Under the pieces are notes generated by a model. It did no database searches. It was not told where the DNA came from and saw only the letters and a list, made by a program, of their open reading frames with translations. Source: Cladorhizidae sp. MBARI D1340-BT2 (taxonomy: Eukaryota > Porifera > Demospongiae > Poecilosclerida > Cladorhizidae). From it: a stretch of DNA of 64,000 bases. Location: NCBI GenBank assembly GCA_028752905.1, contig JAQNBH010000002.1, positions 27,325,932 through 27,389,931 of the forward strand, given 5' to 3'. Shown piece after piece: positions 1 to 10,600 of this stretch. A program made the position numbers and the translations under genes. The stretch's first letter is position 1, and every line of letters starts with the position of its first letter.

Positions 1-130
1 AATTAGAGTACTCAAAATTTTGGCACATACAAAAGACAGATAATTAGAAGGGCTATCCGATGATATAAAAATTATCTTTTTTGGGTAAAGTGTAGAAAAG
101 TTATGAGCTTCACGGCAAAAAAACAAGATT

Positions 131-324
131 TTCGGGGGGAAAATGAGAAACATATAGACCAAATTAGGGCAAATATCAAGAACATGTTTAGCATCAAGTA
201 AGATTACAATTCATAACTGCCCTAATTAACAAGACCAAAGTCCCAGATTTTGTCAACTGATAGAGAAGGCCCTTATCTGCAACATGTGAACAGATTATCA
301 ATAAATGTAGTGGTTTTTCACTGG
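131..324. other. Near-invariant core of the satellite unit (about 194 bp), shown on copy 1
   Basis: Across the 159 copies this part has only two common variants: gattac or gagtac at unit position 204, and the single C deletion of F units near 269. I noticed only about five single-copy changes in it: 17610, 20026, 21264, 21556 and 25543. By contrast unit positions 1-130 hold about 16 common variant sites. The core contains both ACATGT palindromes and a CATAACT motif. A bound protein or favoured nucleosome could protect it, but recent conversion tracts centred here would look the same. Confidence 0.7.
212..218 (+). other. CATAACT motif, first of three per unit
   Basis: The motif CATAACT with gccctaat downstream is present in every unit at this place. 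A second copy lies at 390-397 (CATAACTT, followed by gctaat), 178 bp on. A third lies on the opposite strand at 98-105 (AAGTTATG on the strand shown). The flanks are partly alike as well, which hints that the 403-bp unit was built from shorter related pieces. Similar motifs occur in a number of plant satellites, as I recall; no search was done. Confidence 0.5.
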
Positions 325-389
325 CAGGCCACCGCTTTGGCAACTGGAAAACGCCAGGAAAAATCCCAAACCTTACCACTTCAAATCAC

Positions 390-508
390 CATAACTTGCT
401 AATACTTAGAGTATTCAAAATTTTGGCACGTACAAAAGACAGATAATTAGAAGAGCTATCCGGTGATATAAAAATTATCTTTTTTGGGTAAAGTGTAGAA
501 AAGTTATG
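390..508. other. Inverted pair of CATAACTT motifs across the unit junction
   Basis: CATAACTT at 390-397 and its reverse complement AAGTTATG at 501-508 form 8-bp arms around a gap of 103 bp. The pattern repeats in nearly every unit. The gap contains most of the variable sites, including gagtact and the CCGG site. A foldback or a two-sided protein site is conceivable, but the arms are short and this is not evidence of function. Confidence 0.35.
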
Positions 509-2015
509 AGCTTCACGGCAAAAAAACAAGATTTTCGGGGGGAAAATGAGAAACATATAGACCAAATTAGGGCAAATATCAAGAACATGTTTAGCATCAA
601 GTAAGATTACAATTCATAACTGCCCTAATTAACAAGACCAAAGTCCCAGATTTTGTCAACTGATAGAGAAGGCCCTTATCTGCAACATGTGAACAGATTA
701 TCAATAAATGTAGTGGTTTTTCACTGGCAGGCCACCGCTTTGGCAACTGGAAAACGCCAGGAAAAATCCCAAACCTTACCACTTCAAATCACCATAACTT
801 GCTAATACTTAGAGTATTCAAAATTTTGGCACGTACAAAAGACAGATAATTAGAAGAGCTATCCGGTGATATAAAAATTATCTTTTTTGGGTAAAGTGTA
901 GAAAAGTTATGAGCTTCACGGCAAAAAAACAAGATTTTCGGGGGGAAAATGAGAAACATATAGACCAAATTAGGGCAAATATCAAGAACATGTTTAGCAT
1001 CAAGTAAGAGTACAATTCATAACTGCCCTAATTAACAAGACCAAAGTCCCAGATTTTGTCAACTGATAGAGAAGGCCCTTATCTGCAACATGTGAACAGA
1101 TTATCAATAAATGTAGTGGTTTTTCACTGGCAGGCCACCGCTTTGGCAACTGGAAAACGCCAGGAAAAATCCCAAACCTTACCACTTCAAATCACCATAA
1201 CTTCCTAATACTTAGAGTACTCAACATTTTGGCACGTACAAAAGACAGATAATTAGAAGGGCTATCCGGTGATATAAAAAGTATCTTTTTGGGGTAAAGT
1301 GTAGAAATGTTATGAGCTTCACGGCAAAAAAACAAGATTTTCGGGGGGAAAATGAGAAACATATAGACCAAATTAGGGCAAATATCAAGAACATGTTTAG
1401 CATCAAGTAAGAGTACAATTCATAACTGCCCTAATTAACAAGACCAAAGTCCCAGATTTTGTCAACTGATAGAGAAGGCCCTTATCTGCAACATGTGAAC
1501 AGATTATCAATAAATGTAGTGGTTTTTCACTGGCAGGCCACCGCTTTGGCAACTGGAAAACGCCAGGAAAAATCACAAACCTTACCACTTCAAATCACCA
1601 TAACTTGCTAATACTTAGAGTACTTAAAATTTTGGCACGTACAAAAGACAGATAATTAGAAGGGCTATCCGGTGATATAAAAATTATCTTTTTTGGGTAA
1701 AGTGTAGAAAAGTTATGAGCTTCACGGCAAAAAAACAAGATTTTCGGGGGGGAAATGAGAAACATATAGACCAAATTAGGGCAAATATCAAGAACATGTT
1801 TAGCATCAAGTAAGAGTACAATTCATAACTGCCCTAATTAACAAGACCAAAGTCCCAGATTTTGTCAACTGATAGAGAAGGCCCTTATCTGCAACATGTG
1901 AACAGATTATCAATAAATGTAGTGGTTTTTCACTGGCAGGCCACCGCTTTGGCAACTTGAAAACGCCAGGAAAAATCCCAAACCTTACCACTTCAAATCA
2001 CCATAACTTGCTAAT

Positions 2016-2417
2016 ACTTAGAGTACTTAAAATTTTGGCACGTACAAAAGACAGATAATTAGAAGAGCTATCCAGTAATATAAAAATTATCTTTTTTAGG
2101 AAAAGTGTAGAAAAGTTATGAGCTTCACGGCAAAAAAACAAGATTTTCGGGGGGAAAATGAGAAACATATAGACCAAATTAGGGCAAATATCAAGAACAT
2201 GTTTAGCATCAAGTAAGAGTACAATTCATAACTGCCCTAATTAACAAGACCAAAGTCCCAGATTTTGTCAACTGATAGAGAAGGCCTTATCTGCAACATG
2301 TGAACAGATTATCAATAAATGTAGTGGTTTTTCACTGGCAGGCCACCGCTTTGGCAACTGGAAAACGCCAGGAAAAATCACAAACCTTACCACTTCAAAT
2401 CACCATAACTTGCTAAT
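2016..2417. repeat. Type F unit, 402 bp (one C deleted), representative of 11
   Basis: The usual aaggccctt is shortened to aaggcctt, which creates the palindrome AGGCCT at 2282-2287 in these units only. The same deletion, always with ccagtaat and taggaaa upstream, marks units starting at 2016, 2821, 4029, 8460, 9668, 43500, 47932, 51961, 53169, 56794 and 58002. Every one follows an E-type or E-ending unit, so F descends from one mutated copy amplified as part of a higher-order repeat. The deletion shifts the short minus-strand reading frame that most other units share. Confidence 0.95.
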
Positions 2418-3222
2418 ACTTAGAGTACTTAAAATTTTGGCACGTACAAAAGACAGATAATTAGAAGGGCTATCCGGTGATATAAAAATTATCTTTTTTG
2501 GGTAAAGTGTAGAAAAGTTATGAGCTTCACGGCAAAAAAACAAGATTTTCGGGGGGGAAATGAGAAACATATAGACCAAATTAGGGCAAATATCAAGAAC
2601 ATGTTTAGCATCAAGTAAGAGTACAATTCATAACTGCCCTAATTAACAAGACCAAAGTCCCAGATTTTGTCAACTGATAGAGAAGGCCCTTATCTGCAAC
2701 ATGTGAACAGATTATCAATAAATGTAGTGGTTTTTCACTGGCAGGCCACCGCTTTGGCAACTTGAAAACGCCAGGAAAAATCCCAAACCTTACCACTTCA
2801 AATCACCATAACTTGCTAATACTTAGAGTACTTAAAATTTTGGCACGTACAAAAGACAGATAATTAGAAGAGCTATCCAGTAATATAAAAATTATCTTTT
2901 TTAGGAAAAGTGTAGAAAAGTTATGAGCTTCACGGCAAAAAAACAAGATTTTCGGGGGGAAAATGAGAAACATATAGACCAAATTAGGGCAAATATCAAG
3001 AACATGTTTAGCATCAAGTAAGAGTACAATTCATAACTGCCCTAATTAACAAGACCAAAGTCCCAGATTTTGTCAACTGATAGAGAAGGCCTTATCTGCA
3101 ACATGTGAACAGATTATCAATAAATGTAGTGGTTTTTCACTGGCAGGCCACCGCTTTGGCAACTGGAAAACGCCAGGAAAAATCCCAAACCTTACCACTT
3201 CAAATCACCATAACTTCCTAAT
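2016..3222. repeat. Local tandem duplication of an E-F unit pair
   Basis: Units starting 1613, 2016, 2418 and 2821 read E, F, E, F. The matching place in the right segment (51558-52362) has a single E-F pair. The extra pair is 805 bp, one 403-bp and one 402-bp unit. The first F (2016-2417) ends with atcaca and is followed by cttgct. The second ends with atccca and is followed by cttcct, as in the right segment, so the extra pair is best placed at 2016-2820. Gain here or loss in the other copy cannot be told apart. Confidence 0.8.
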
Positions 3223-6042
3223 ACTTAGAGTACTCAACATTTTGGCACGTACAAAAGACAGATAATTAGAAGGGCTATCCGGTGATATAAAAAGTATCTT
3301 TTTGGGGTAAAGTGTAGAAATGTTATGAGCTTCACGGCAAAAAAACAAGATTTTCGGGGGGAAAATGAGAAACATATAGACCAAATTAGGGCAAATATCA
3401 AGAACATGTTTAGCATCAAGTAAGAGTACAATTCATAACTGCCCTAATTAACAAGACCAAAGTCCCAGATTTTGTCAACTGATAGAGAAGGCCCTTATCT
3501 GCAACATGTGAACAGATTATCAATAAATGTAGTGGTTTTTCACTGGCAGGCCACCGCTTTGGCAACTGGAAAACGCCAGGAAAAATCACAAACCTTACCA
3601 CTTCAAATCACCATAACTTGCTAATACTTAGAGTACTTAAAATTTTGGCACGTACAAAAGACAGATAATTAGAAGGGCTATCCGGTGATATAAAAATTAT
3701 CTTTTTTGGGTAAAGTGTAGAAAAGTTATGAGCTTCACGGCAAAAAAACAAGATTTTCGGGGGGGAAATGAGAAACATATAGACCAAATTAGGGCAAATA
3801 TCAAGAACATGTTTAGCATCAAGTAAGAGTACAATTCATAACTGCCCTAATTAACAAGACCAAAGTCCCAGATTTTGTCAACTGATAGAGAAGGCCCTTA
3901 TCTGCAACATGTGAACAGATTATCAATAAATGTAGTGGTTTTTCACTGGCAGGCCACCGCTTTGGCAACTTGAAAACGCCAGGAAAAATCCCAAACCTTA
4001 CCACTTCAAATCACCATAACTTGCTAATACTTAGAGTACTTAAAATTTTGGCACGTACAAAAGACAGATAATTAGAAGAGCTATCCAGTAATATAAAAAT
4101 TATCTTTTTTAGGAAAAGTGTAGAAAAGTTATGAGCTTCACGGCAAAAAAACAAGATTTTCGGGGGGAAAATGAGAAACATATAGACCAAATTAGGGCAA
4201 ATATCAAGAACATGTTTAGCATCAAGTAAGAGTACAATTCATAACTGCCCTAATTAACAAGACCAAAGTCCCAGATTTTGTCAACTGATAGAGAAGGCCT
4301 TATCTGCAACATGTGAACAGATTATCAATAAATGTAGTGGTTTTTCACTGGCAGGCCACCGCTTTGGCAACTGGAAAACGCCAGGAAAAATCCCAAACCT
4401 TACCACTTCAAATCACCATAACTTGCTAATACTTAGAGTACTTAAAATTTTGGCACGTACAAAAGACAGATAATTAGAAGAGCTATCCAGTAATATAAAA
4501 ATTATCTTTTTTGGGTAAAGTGTAGAAAAGTTATGAGCTTCACGGCAAAAAAACAAGATTTTCGGGGGGAAAATGAGAAACATATAGACCAAATTAGGGC
4601 AAATATCAAGAACATGTTTAGCATCAAGTAAGAGTACAATTCATAACTGCCCTAATTAACAAGACCAAAGTCCCAGATTTTGTCAACTGATAGAGAAGGC
4701 CCTTATCTGCAACATGTGAACAGATTATCAATAAATGTAGTGGTTTTTCACTGGCAGGCCACCGCTTTGGCAACTGGAAAACGCCAGGAAAAATCCCAAA
4801 CCTTACCACTTCAAATCACCATAACTTCCTAATACTTAGAGTACTCAACATTTTGGCACGTACAAAAGACAGATAATTAGAAGGGCTATCCGGTGATATA
4901 AAAAGTATCTTTTTGGGGTAAAGTGTAGAAATGTTATGAGCTTCACGGCAAAAAAACAAGATTTTCGGGGGGAAAATGAGAAACATATAGACCAAATTAG
5001 GGCAAATATCAAGAACATGTTTAGCATCAAGTAAGAGTACAATTCATAACTGCCCTAATTAACAAGACCAAAGTCCCAGATTTTGTCAACTGATAGAGAA
5101 GGCCCTTATCTGCAACATGTGAACAGATTATCAATAAATGTAGTGGTTTTTCACTGGCAGGCCACCGCTTTGGCAACTGGAAAACGCCAGGAAAAATCCC
5201 AAACCTTACCACTTCAAATCACCATAACTTCCTAATACTTAGAGTACTCAACATTTTGGCACGTACAAAAGAAAGATAATTAGAAGGGCTATCCGGTGAT
5301 ATAAAAATTATCTTTTTGGGGTAAAGTGTAGAAAAGTTATGAGCTTCACGGCAAAAAAACAAGATTTTCGGGGGGGAAATGAGAAACATATAGACCAAAT
5401 TAGGGCAAATATCAAGAACATGTTTAGCATCAAGTAAGAGTACAATTCATAACTGCCCTAATTAACAAGACCAAAGTCCCAGATTTTGTCAACTGATAGA
5501 GAAGGCCCTTATCTGCAACATGTGAACAGATTATCAATAAATGTAGTGGTTTTTCACTGGCAGGCCACCGCTTTGGCAACTTGAAAACGCCAGGAAAAAC
5601 CCCAAACCTTACCACTTCAAATCACCATAACTTGCTAATACTTAGAGTACTTAAAATTTTGGCACGTACAAAAGACAGATAATTAGAAGAGCTATTCGGT
5701 GATATAAAAATTATCTTTTTTGGGTAAAGTGTAGAAATGTTATGAGCTTCACGGCAAAAAAACAAGATTTTCGGGGGGGAAATGAGAAACATATAGACCA
5801 AATTAGGGCAAATATCAAGAACATGTTTAGCATCAAGTAAGAGTACAATTCATAACTGCCCTAATTAACAAGACCAAAGTCCCAGATTTTGTCAACTGAT
5901 AGAGAAGGCCCTTATCTGCAACATGTGAACAGATTATCAATAAATGTAGTGGTTTTTCACTGGCAGGCCACCGCTTTGGCAACTGGAAAACGCCAGGAAA
6001 AATCACAAACCTTACCACTTCAAATCACAATAACTTGCTAAT

Positions 6043-6444
6043 AATTAGAGTACTCAAAATTTTGGCACGTACAAAAGACAGATAATTAGAAGGGCTATCC
6101 GGTGATATAAAAATTATCTTTTTTGGGTAAAGTGTAGAAAAGTTATGAGCTTCACGGCAAAAAACAAGATTTTCGGGGGGAAAATGAGAAACATATAGAC
6201 CAAATTAGGGCAAATATCAAGAACATGTTTAGCATCAAGTAAGAGTACAATTCATAACTGCCCTAATTAACAAGACCAAAGTCCCAGATTTTGTCAACTG
6301 ATAGAGAAGGCCCTTATCTGCAACATGTGAACAGATTATCAATAAATGTAGTGGTTTTTCACTGGCAGGCCACCGCTTTGGCAACTGGAAAACGCCAGGA
6401 AAAATCCCAAACCTTACCACTTCAAATCACCATAACTTGCTAAT
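6043..6444. repeat. Type J unit, 402 bp (A7 to A6)
   Basis: The A7 run before caagatttt is A6 at about 6159-6164. The same deletion is present in the J units starting 11682, 55183 and 60016, always at the end of the 12-unit higher-order repeat. The J units at 11682 and 60016 share two further changes (ggctacc and ggtaaac) that the J units at 6043 and 55183 lack. J therefore separates the first from the second higher-order repeat in both large segments. Confidence 0.93.
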
Positions 6445-7653
6445 ACTTAGAGTATTCAAAATTTTGGCACGTACAAAAGACAGATAATTAGAAGAGCTAT
6501 CCGGTGATATAAAAATTATCTTTTTTGGGTAAAGTGTAGAAAAGTTATGAGCTTCACGGCAAAAAAACAAGATTTTCGGGGGGAAAATGAGAAACATATA
6601 GACCAAATTAGGGCAAATATCAAGAACATGTTTAGCATCAAGTAAGAGTACAATTCATAACTGCCCTAATTAACAAGACCAAAGTCCCAGATTTTGTCAA
6701 CTGATAGAGAAGGCCCTTATCTGCAACATGTGAACAGATTATCAATAAATGTAGTGGTTTTTCACTGGCAGGCCACCGCTTTGGCAACTGGAAAACGCCA
6801 GGAAAAATCCCAAACCTTACCACTTCAAATCACCATAACTTCCTAATACTTAGAGTACTCAACATTTTGGCACGTACAAAAGACAGATAATTAGAAGGGC
6901 TATCCGGTGATATAAAAAGTATCTTTTTGGGGTAAAGTGTAGAAATGTTATGAGCTTCACGGCAAAAAAACAAGATTTTCGGGGGGAAAATGAGAAACAT
7001 ATAGACCAAATTAGGGCAAATATCAAGAACATGTTTAGCATCAAGTAAGAGTACAATTCATAACTGCCCTAATTAACAAGACCAAAGTCCCAGATTTTGT
7101 CAACTGATAGAGAAGGCCCTTATCTGCAACATGTGAACAGATTATCAATAAATGTAGTGGTTTTTCACTGGCAGGCCACCGCTTTGGCAACTGGAAAACG
7201 CCAGGAAAAATCCCAAACCTTACCACTTCAAATCACCATAACTTGCTAATACTTAGAGTATTCAAAATTTTGGCACGTACAAAAGACAGATAATTAGAAG
7301 AGCTATCCGGTGATATAAAAATTATCTTTTTTGGGTAAAGTGTAGAAAAGTTATGAGCTTCACGGCAAAAAAACAAGATTTTCGGGGGGAAAATGAGAAA
7401 CATATAGACCAAATTAGGGCAAATATCAAGAACATGTTTAGCATCAAGTAAGAGTACAATTCATAACTGCCCTAATTAACAAGACCAAAGTCCCAGATTT
7501 TGTCAACTGATAGAGAAGGCCCTTATCTGCAACATGTGAACAGATTATCAATAAATGTAGTGGTTTTTCACTGGCAGGCCACCGCTTTGGCAACTGGAAA
7601 ACGCCAGGAAAAATCCCAAACCTTACCACTTCAAATCACCATAACTTCCTAAT
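6445..7653. repeat. C-D-C units holding an extra C-D pair relative to the right segment
   Basis: Units starting 6445, 6848, 7251 and 7654 read C, D, C, D. The matching part of the right segment (55585-56390) has one C-D pair. The D unit at 6848 ends with atccca, whereas the D at 7654 and the D at 55988 end with atcaca. The extra material is therefore best placed at 6848-7653 (806 bp, exactly two units). This is what unequal exchange in register would leave. Confidence 0.82.
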
Positions 7654-10600
7654 ACTTAGAGTACTCAACATTTTGGCACGTACAAAAGACAGATAATTAG
7701 AAGGGCTATCCGGTGATATAAAAAGTATCTTTTTGGGGTAAAGTGTAGAAATGTTATGAGCTTCACGGCAAAAAAACAAGATTTTCGGGGGGAAAATGAG
7801 AAACATATAGACCAAATTAGGGCAAATATCAAGAACATGTTTAGCATCAAGTAAGAGTACAATTCATAACTGCCCTAATTAACAAGACCAAAGTCCCAGA
7901 TTTTGTCAACTGATAGAGAAGGCCCTTATCTGCAACATGTGAACAGATTATCAATAAATGTAGTGGTTTTTCACTGGCAGGCCACCGCTTTGGCAACTGG
8001 AAAACGCCAGGAAAAATCACAAACCTTACCACTTCAAATCACCATAACTTGCTAATACTTAGAGTACTTAAAATTTTGGCACGTACAAAAGACAGATAAT
8101 TAGAAGGGCTATCCGGTGATATAAAAATTATCTTTTTTGGGTAAAGTGTAGAAAAGTTATGAGCTTCACGGCAAAAAAACAAGATTTTCGGGGGGGAAAT
8201 GAGAAACATATAGACCAAATTAGGGCAAATATCAAGAACATGTTTAGCATCAAGTAAGAGTACAATTCATAACTGCCCTAATTAACAAGACCAAAGTCCC
8301 AGATTTTGTCAACTGATAGAGAAGGCCCTTATCTGCAACATGTGAACAGATTATCAATAAATGTAGTGGTTTTTCACTGGCAGGCCACCGCTTTGGCAAC
8401 TTGAAAACGCCAGGAAAAATCCCAAACCTTACCACTTCAAATCACCATAACTTGCTAATACTTAGAGTACTTAAAATTTTGGCACGTACAAAAGACAGAT
8501 AATTAGAAGAGCTATCCAGTAATATAAAAATTATCTTTTTTAGGAAAAGTGTAGAAAAGTTATGAGCTTCACGGCAAAAAAACAAGATTTTCGGGGGGAA
8601 AATGAGAAACATATAGACCAAATTAGGGCAAATATCAAGAACATGTTTAGCATCAAGTAAGAGTACAATTCATAACTGCCCTAATTAACAAGACCAAAGT
8701 CCCAGATTTTGTCAACTGATAGAGAAGGCCTTATCTGCAACATGTGAACAGATTATCAATAAATGTAGTGGTTTTTCACTGGCAGGCCACCGCTTTGGCA
8801 ACTGGAAAACGCCAGGAAAAATCCCAAACCTTACCACTTCAAATCACCATAACTTCCTAATACTTAGAGTACTCAACATTTTGGCACGTACAAAAGACAG
8901 ATAATTAGAAGGGCTATCCGGTGATATAAAAAGTATCTTTTTGGGGTAAAGTGTAGAAATGTTATGAGCTTCACGGCAAAAAAACAAGATTTTCGGGGGG
9001 AAAATGAGAAACATATAGACCAAATTAGGGCAAATATCAAGAACATGTTTAGCATCAAGTAAGAGTACAATTCATAACTGCCCTAATTAACAAGACCAAA
9101 GTCCCAGATTTTGTCAACTGATAGAGAAGGCCCTTATCTGCAACATGTGAACAGATTATCAATAAATGTAGTGGTTTTTCACTGGCAGGCCACCGCTTTG
9201 GCAACTGGAAAACGCCAGGAAAAATCACAAACCTTACCACTTCAAATCACCATAACTTGCTAATACTTAGAGTACTTAAAATTTTGGCACGTACAAAAGA
9301 CAGATAATTAGAAGGGCTATCCGGTGATATAAAAATTATCTTTTTTGGGTAAAGTGTAGAAAAGTTATGAGCTTCACGGCAAAAAAACAAGATTTTCGGG
9401 GGGGAAATGAGAAACATATAGACCAAATTAGGGCAAATATCAAGAACATGTTTAGCATCAAGTAAGAGTACAATTCATAACTGCCCTAATTAACAAGACC
9501 AAAGTCCCAGATTTTGTCAACTGATAGAGAAGGCCCTTATCTGCAACATGTGAACAGATTATCAATAAATGTAGTGGTTTTTCACTGGCAGGCCACCGCT
9601 TTGGCAACTTGAAAACGCCAGGAAAAATCCCAAACCTTACCACTTCAAATCACCATAACTTGCTAATACTTAGAGTACTTAAAATTTTGGCACGTACAAA
9701 AGACAGATAATTAGAAGAGCTATCCAGTAATATAAAAATTATCTTTTTTAGGAAAAGTGTAGAAAAGTTATGAGCTTCACGGCAAAAAAACAAGATTTTC
9801 GGGGGGAAAATGAGAAACATATAGACCAAATTAGGGCAAATATCAAGAACATGTTTAGCATCAAGTAAGAGTACAATTCATAACTGCCCTAATTAACAAG
9901 ACCAAAGTCCCAGATTTTGTCAACTGATAGAGAAGGCCTTATCTGCAACATGTGAACAGATTATCAATAAATGTAGTGGTTTTTCACTGGCAGGCCACCG
10001 CTTTGGCAACTGGAAAACGCCAGGAAAAATCCCAAACCTTACCACTTCAAATCACCATAACTTGCTAATACTTAGAGTACTTAAAATTTTGGCACGTACA
10101 AAAGACAGATAATTAGAAGAGCTATCCAGTAATATAAAAATTATCTTTTTTGGGTAAAGTGTAGAAAAGTTATGAGCTTCACGGCAAAAAAACAAGATTT
10201 TCGGGGGGAAAATGAGAAACATATAGACCAAATTAGGGCAAATATCAAGAACATGTTTAGCATCAAGTAAGAGTACAATTCATAACTGCCCTAATTAACA
10301 AGACCAAAGTCCCAGATTTTGTCAACTGATAGAGAAGGCCCTTATCTGCAACATGTGAACAGATTATCAATAAATGTAGTGGTTTTTCACTGGCAGGCCA
10401 CCGCTTTGGCAACTGGAAAACGCCAGGAAAAATCCCAAACCTTACCACTTCAAATCACCATAACTTCCTAATACTTAGAGTACTCAACATTTTGGCACGT
10501 ACAAAAGACAGATAATTAGAAGGGCTATCCGGTGATATAAAAAGTATCTTTTTGGGGTAAAGTGTAGAAATGTTATGAGCTTCACGGCAAAAAAACAAGA

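Larger units (their letters stand above)
1..403 (+). repeat. Reference satellite unit and definition of copy types
   Basis: Unit position 1 is set at base 1. G+C is 145 of 403. Landmarks: CCGR at 57-60, A7 at 117-123, G-run at 124-129, ACATGT at 182-187 and 282-287, a GC-richer stretch at 321-360. Types used here: A = aattagag, ccgatgat, gattac (this copy). B = gagtattc, gagct, gattac. C = like B (or gagtactc) with gagtac, followed by cttcct. D = actcaacat, aaaagtatc, T5G4, gaaatg. E = acttaaaat, gaagggct, usually G7, caacttg. F = ccagtaat, taggaaa, one C lost. G = ccagtaat, ttgggt. H = gaaagataat, aaacccca. I = attcggtgat, gaaatg. J = aattagag, A6. K = ggtaat, G8. L = ggttat. M = aattagag, G7, aaacccca. 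N = actcaacat, ccagtgat. The start point is arbitrary; the true recombination unit may be phased differently. Confidence 0.95.
807..6444. repeat. Expanded higher-order repeat (14 units: 12-mer plus an extra E-F pair)
   Basis: The order is C-D-E-F-E-F-D-E-F-G-D-H-I-J. It matches the 12-unit higher-order repeat seen elsewhere in the window except that the first E-F pair is present twice. The length is 5638 bp: fourteen units less three F deletions and one J deletion. The D unit of the H-I-J half (starting 4834) ends with atccca, while the earlier D units end with atcaca, so position within the 12-mer is marked by fixed differences. Confidence 0.88.

Noticed and set aside
182..287. Two ACATGT palindromes exactly 100 bp apart (182 and 282)
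   Set aside because: Constant spacing follows from unit conservation; six-base palindromes twice in 403 bp are unremarkable.
300..305. AATAAA polyadenylation-like signal in every unit
   Set aside because: The hexamer is expected by chance in a unit with 64% A+T, and there is no transcript unit upstream to end.
326..343. Short hairpin gcca-ccgctt-tggc in the GC-richer part of the unit
   Set aside because: The stem is four base pairs, too short to support a terminator or structured RNA; it lies in ordinary satellite sequence.
194..379. 61-codon minus-strand reading frame repeated in about 144 units
   Set aside because: It repeats because the unit repeats. Common variants inside it change the amino acid (G/V, Q/K, N/T, A/T), eleven copies are shifted by the F deletion, and copies at 12010, 60344 and 17610 gain stops. 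403 bp is not a multiple of three, so no longer frame can form. No start context, intron or domain supports a gene.
1221..1418. 65-codon minus-strand frame with a hydrophobic start, present in D-type units
   Set aside because: It opens only where D markers remove a stop (aaaagtatc in place of aaaattatc). It overlaps the other recurring frame, and its hydrophobic look comes from the AT-rich, T-rich strand. It is best explained as chance.
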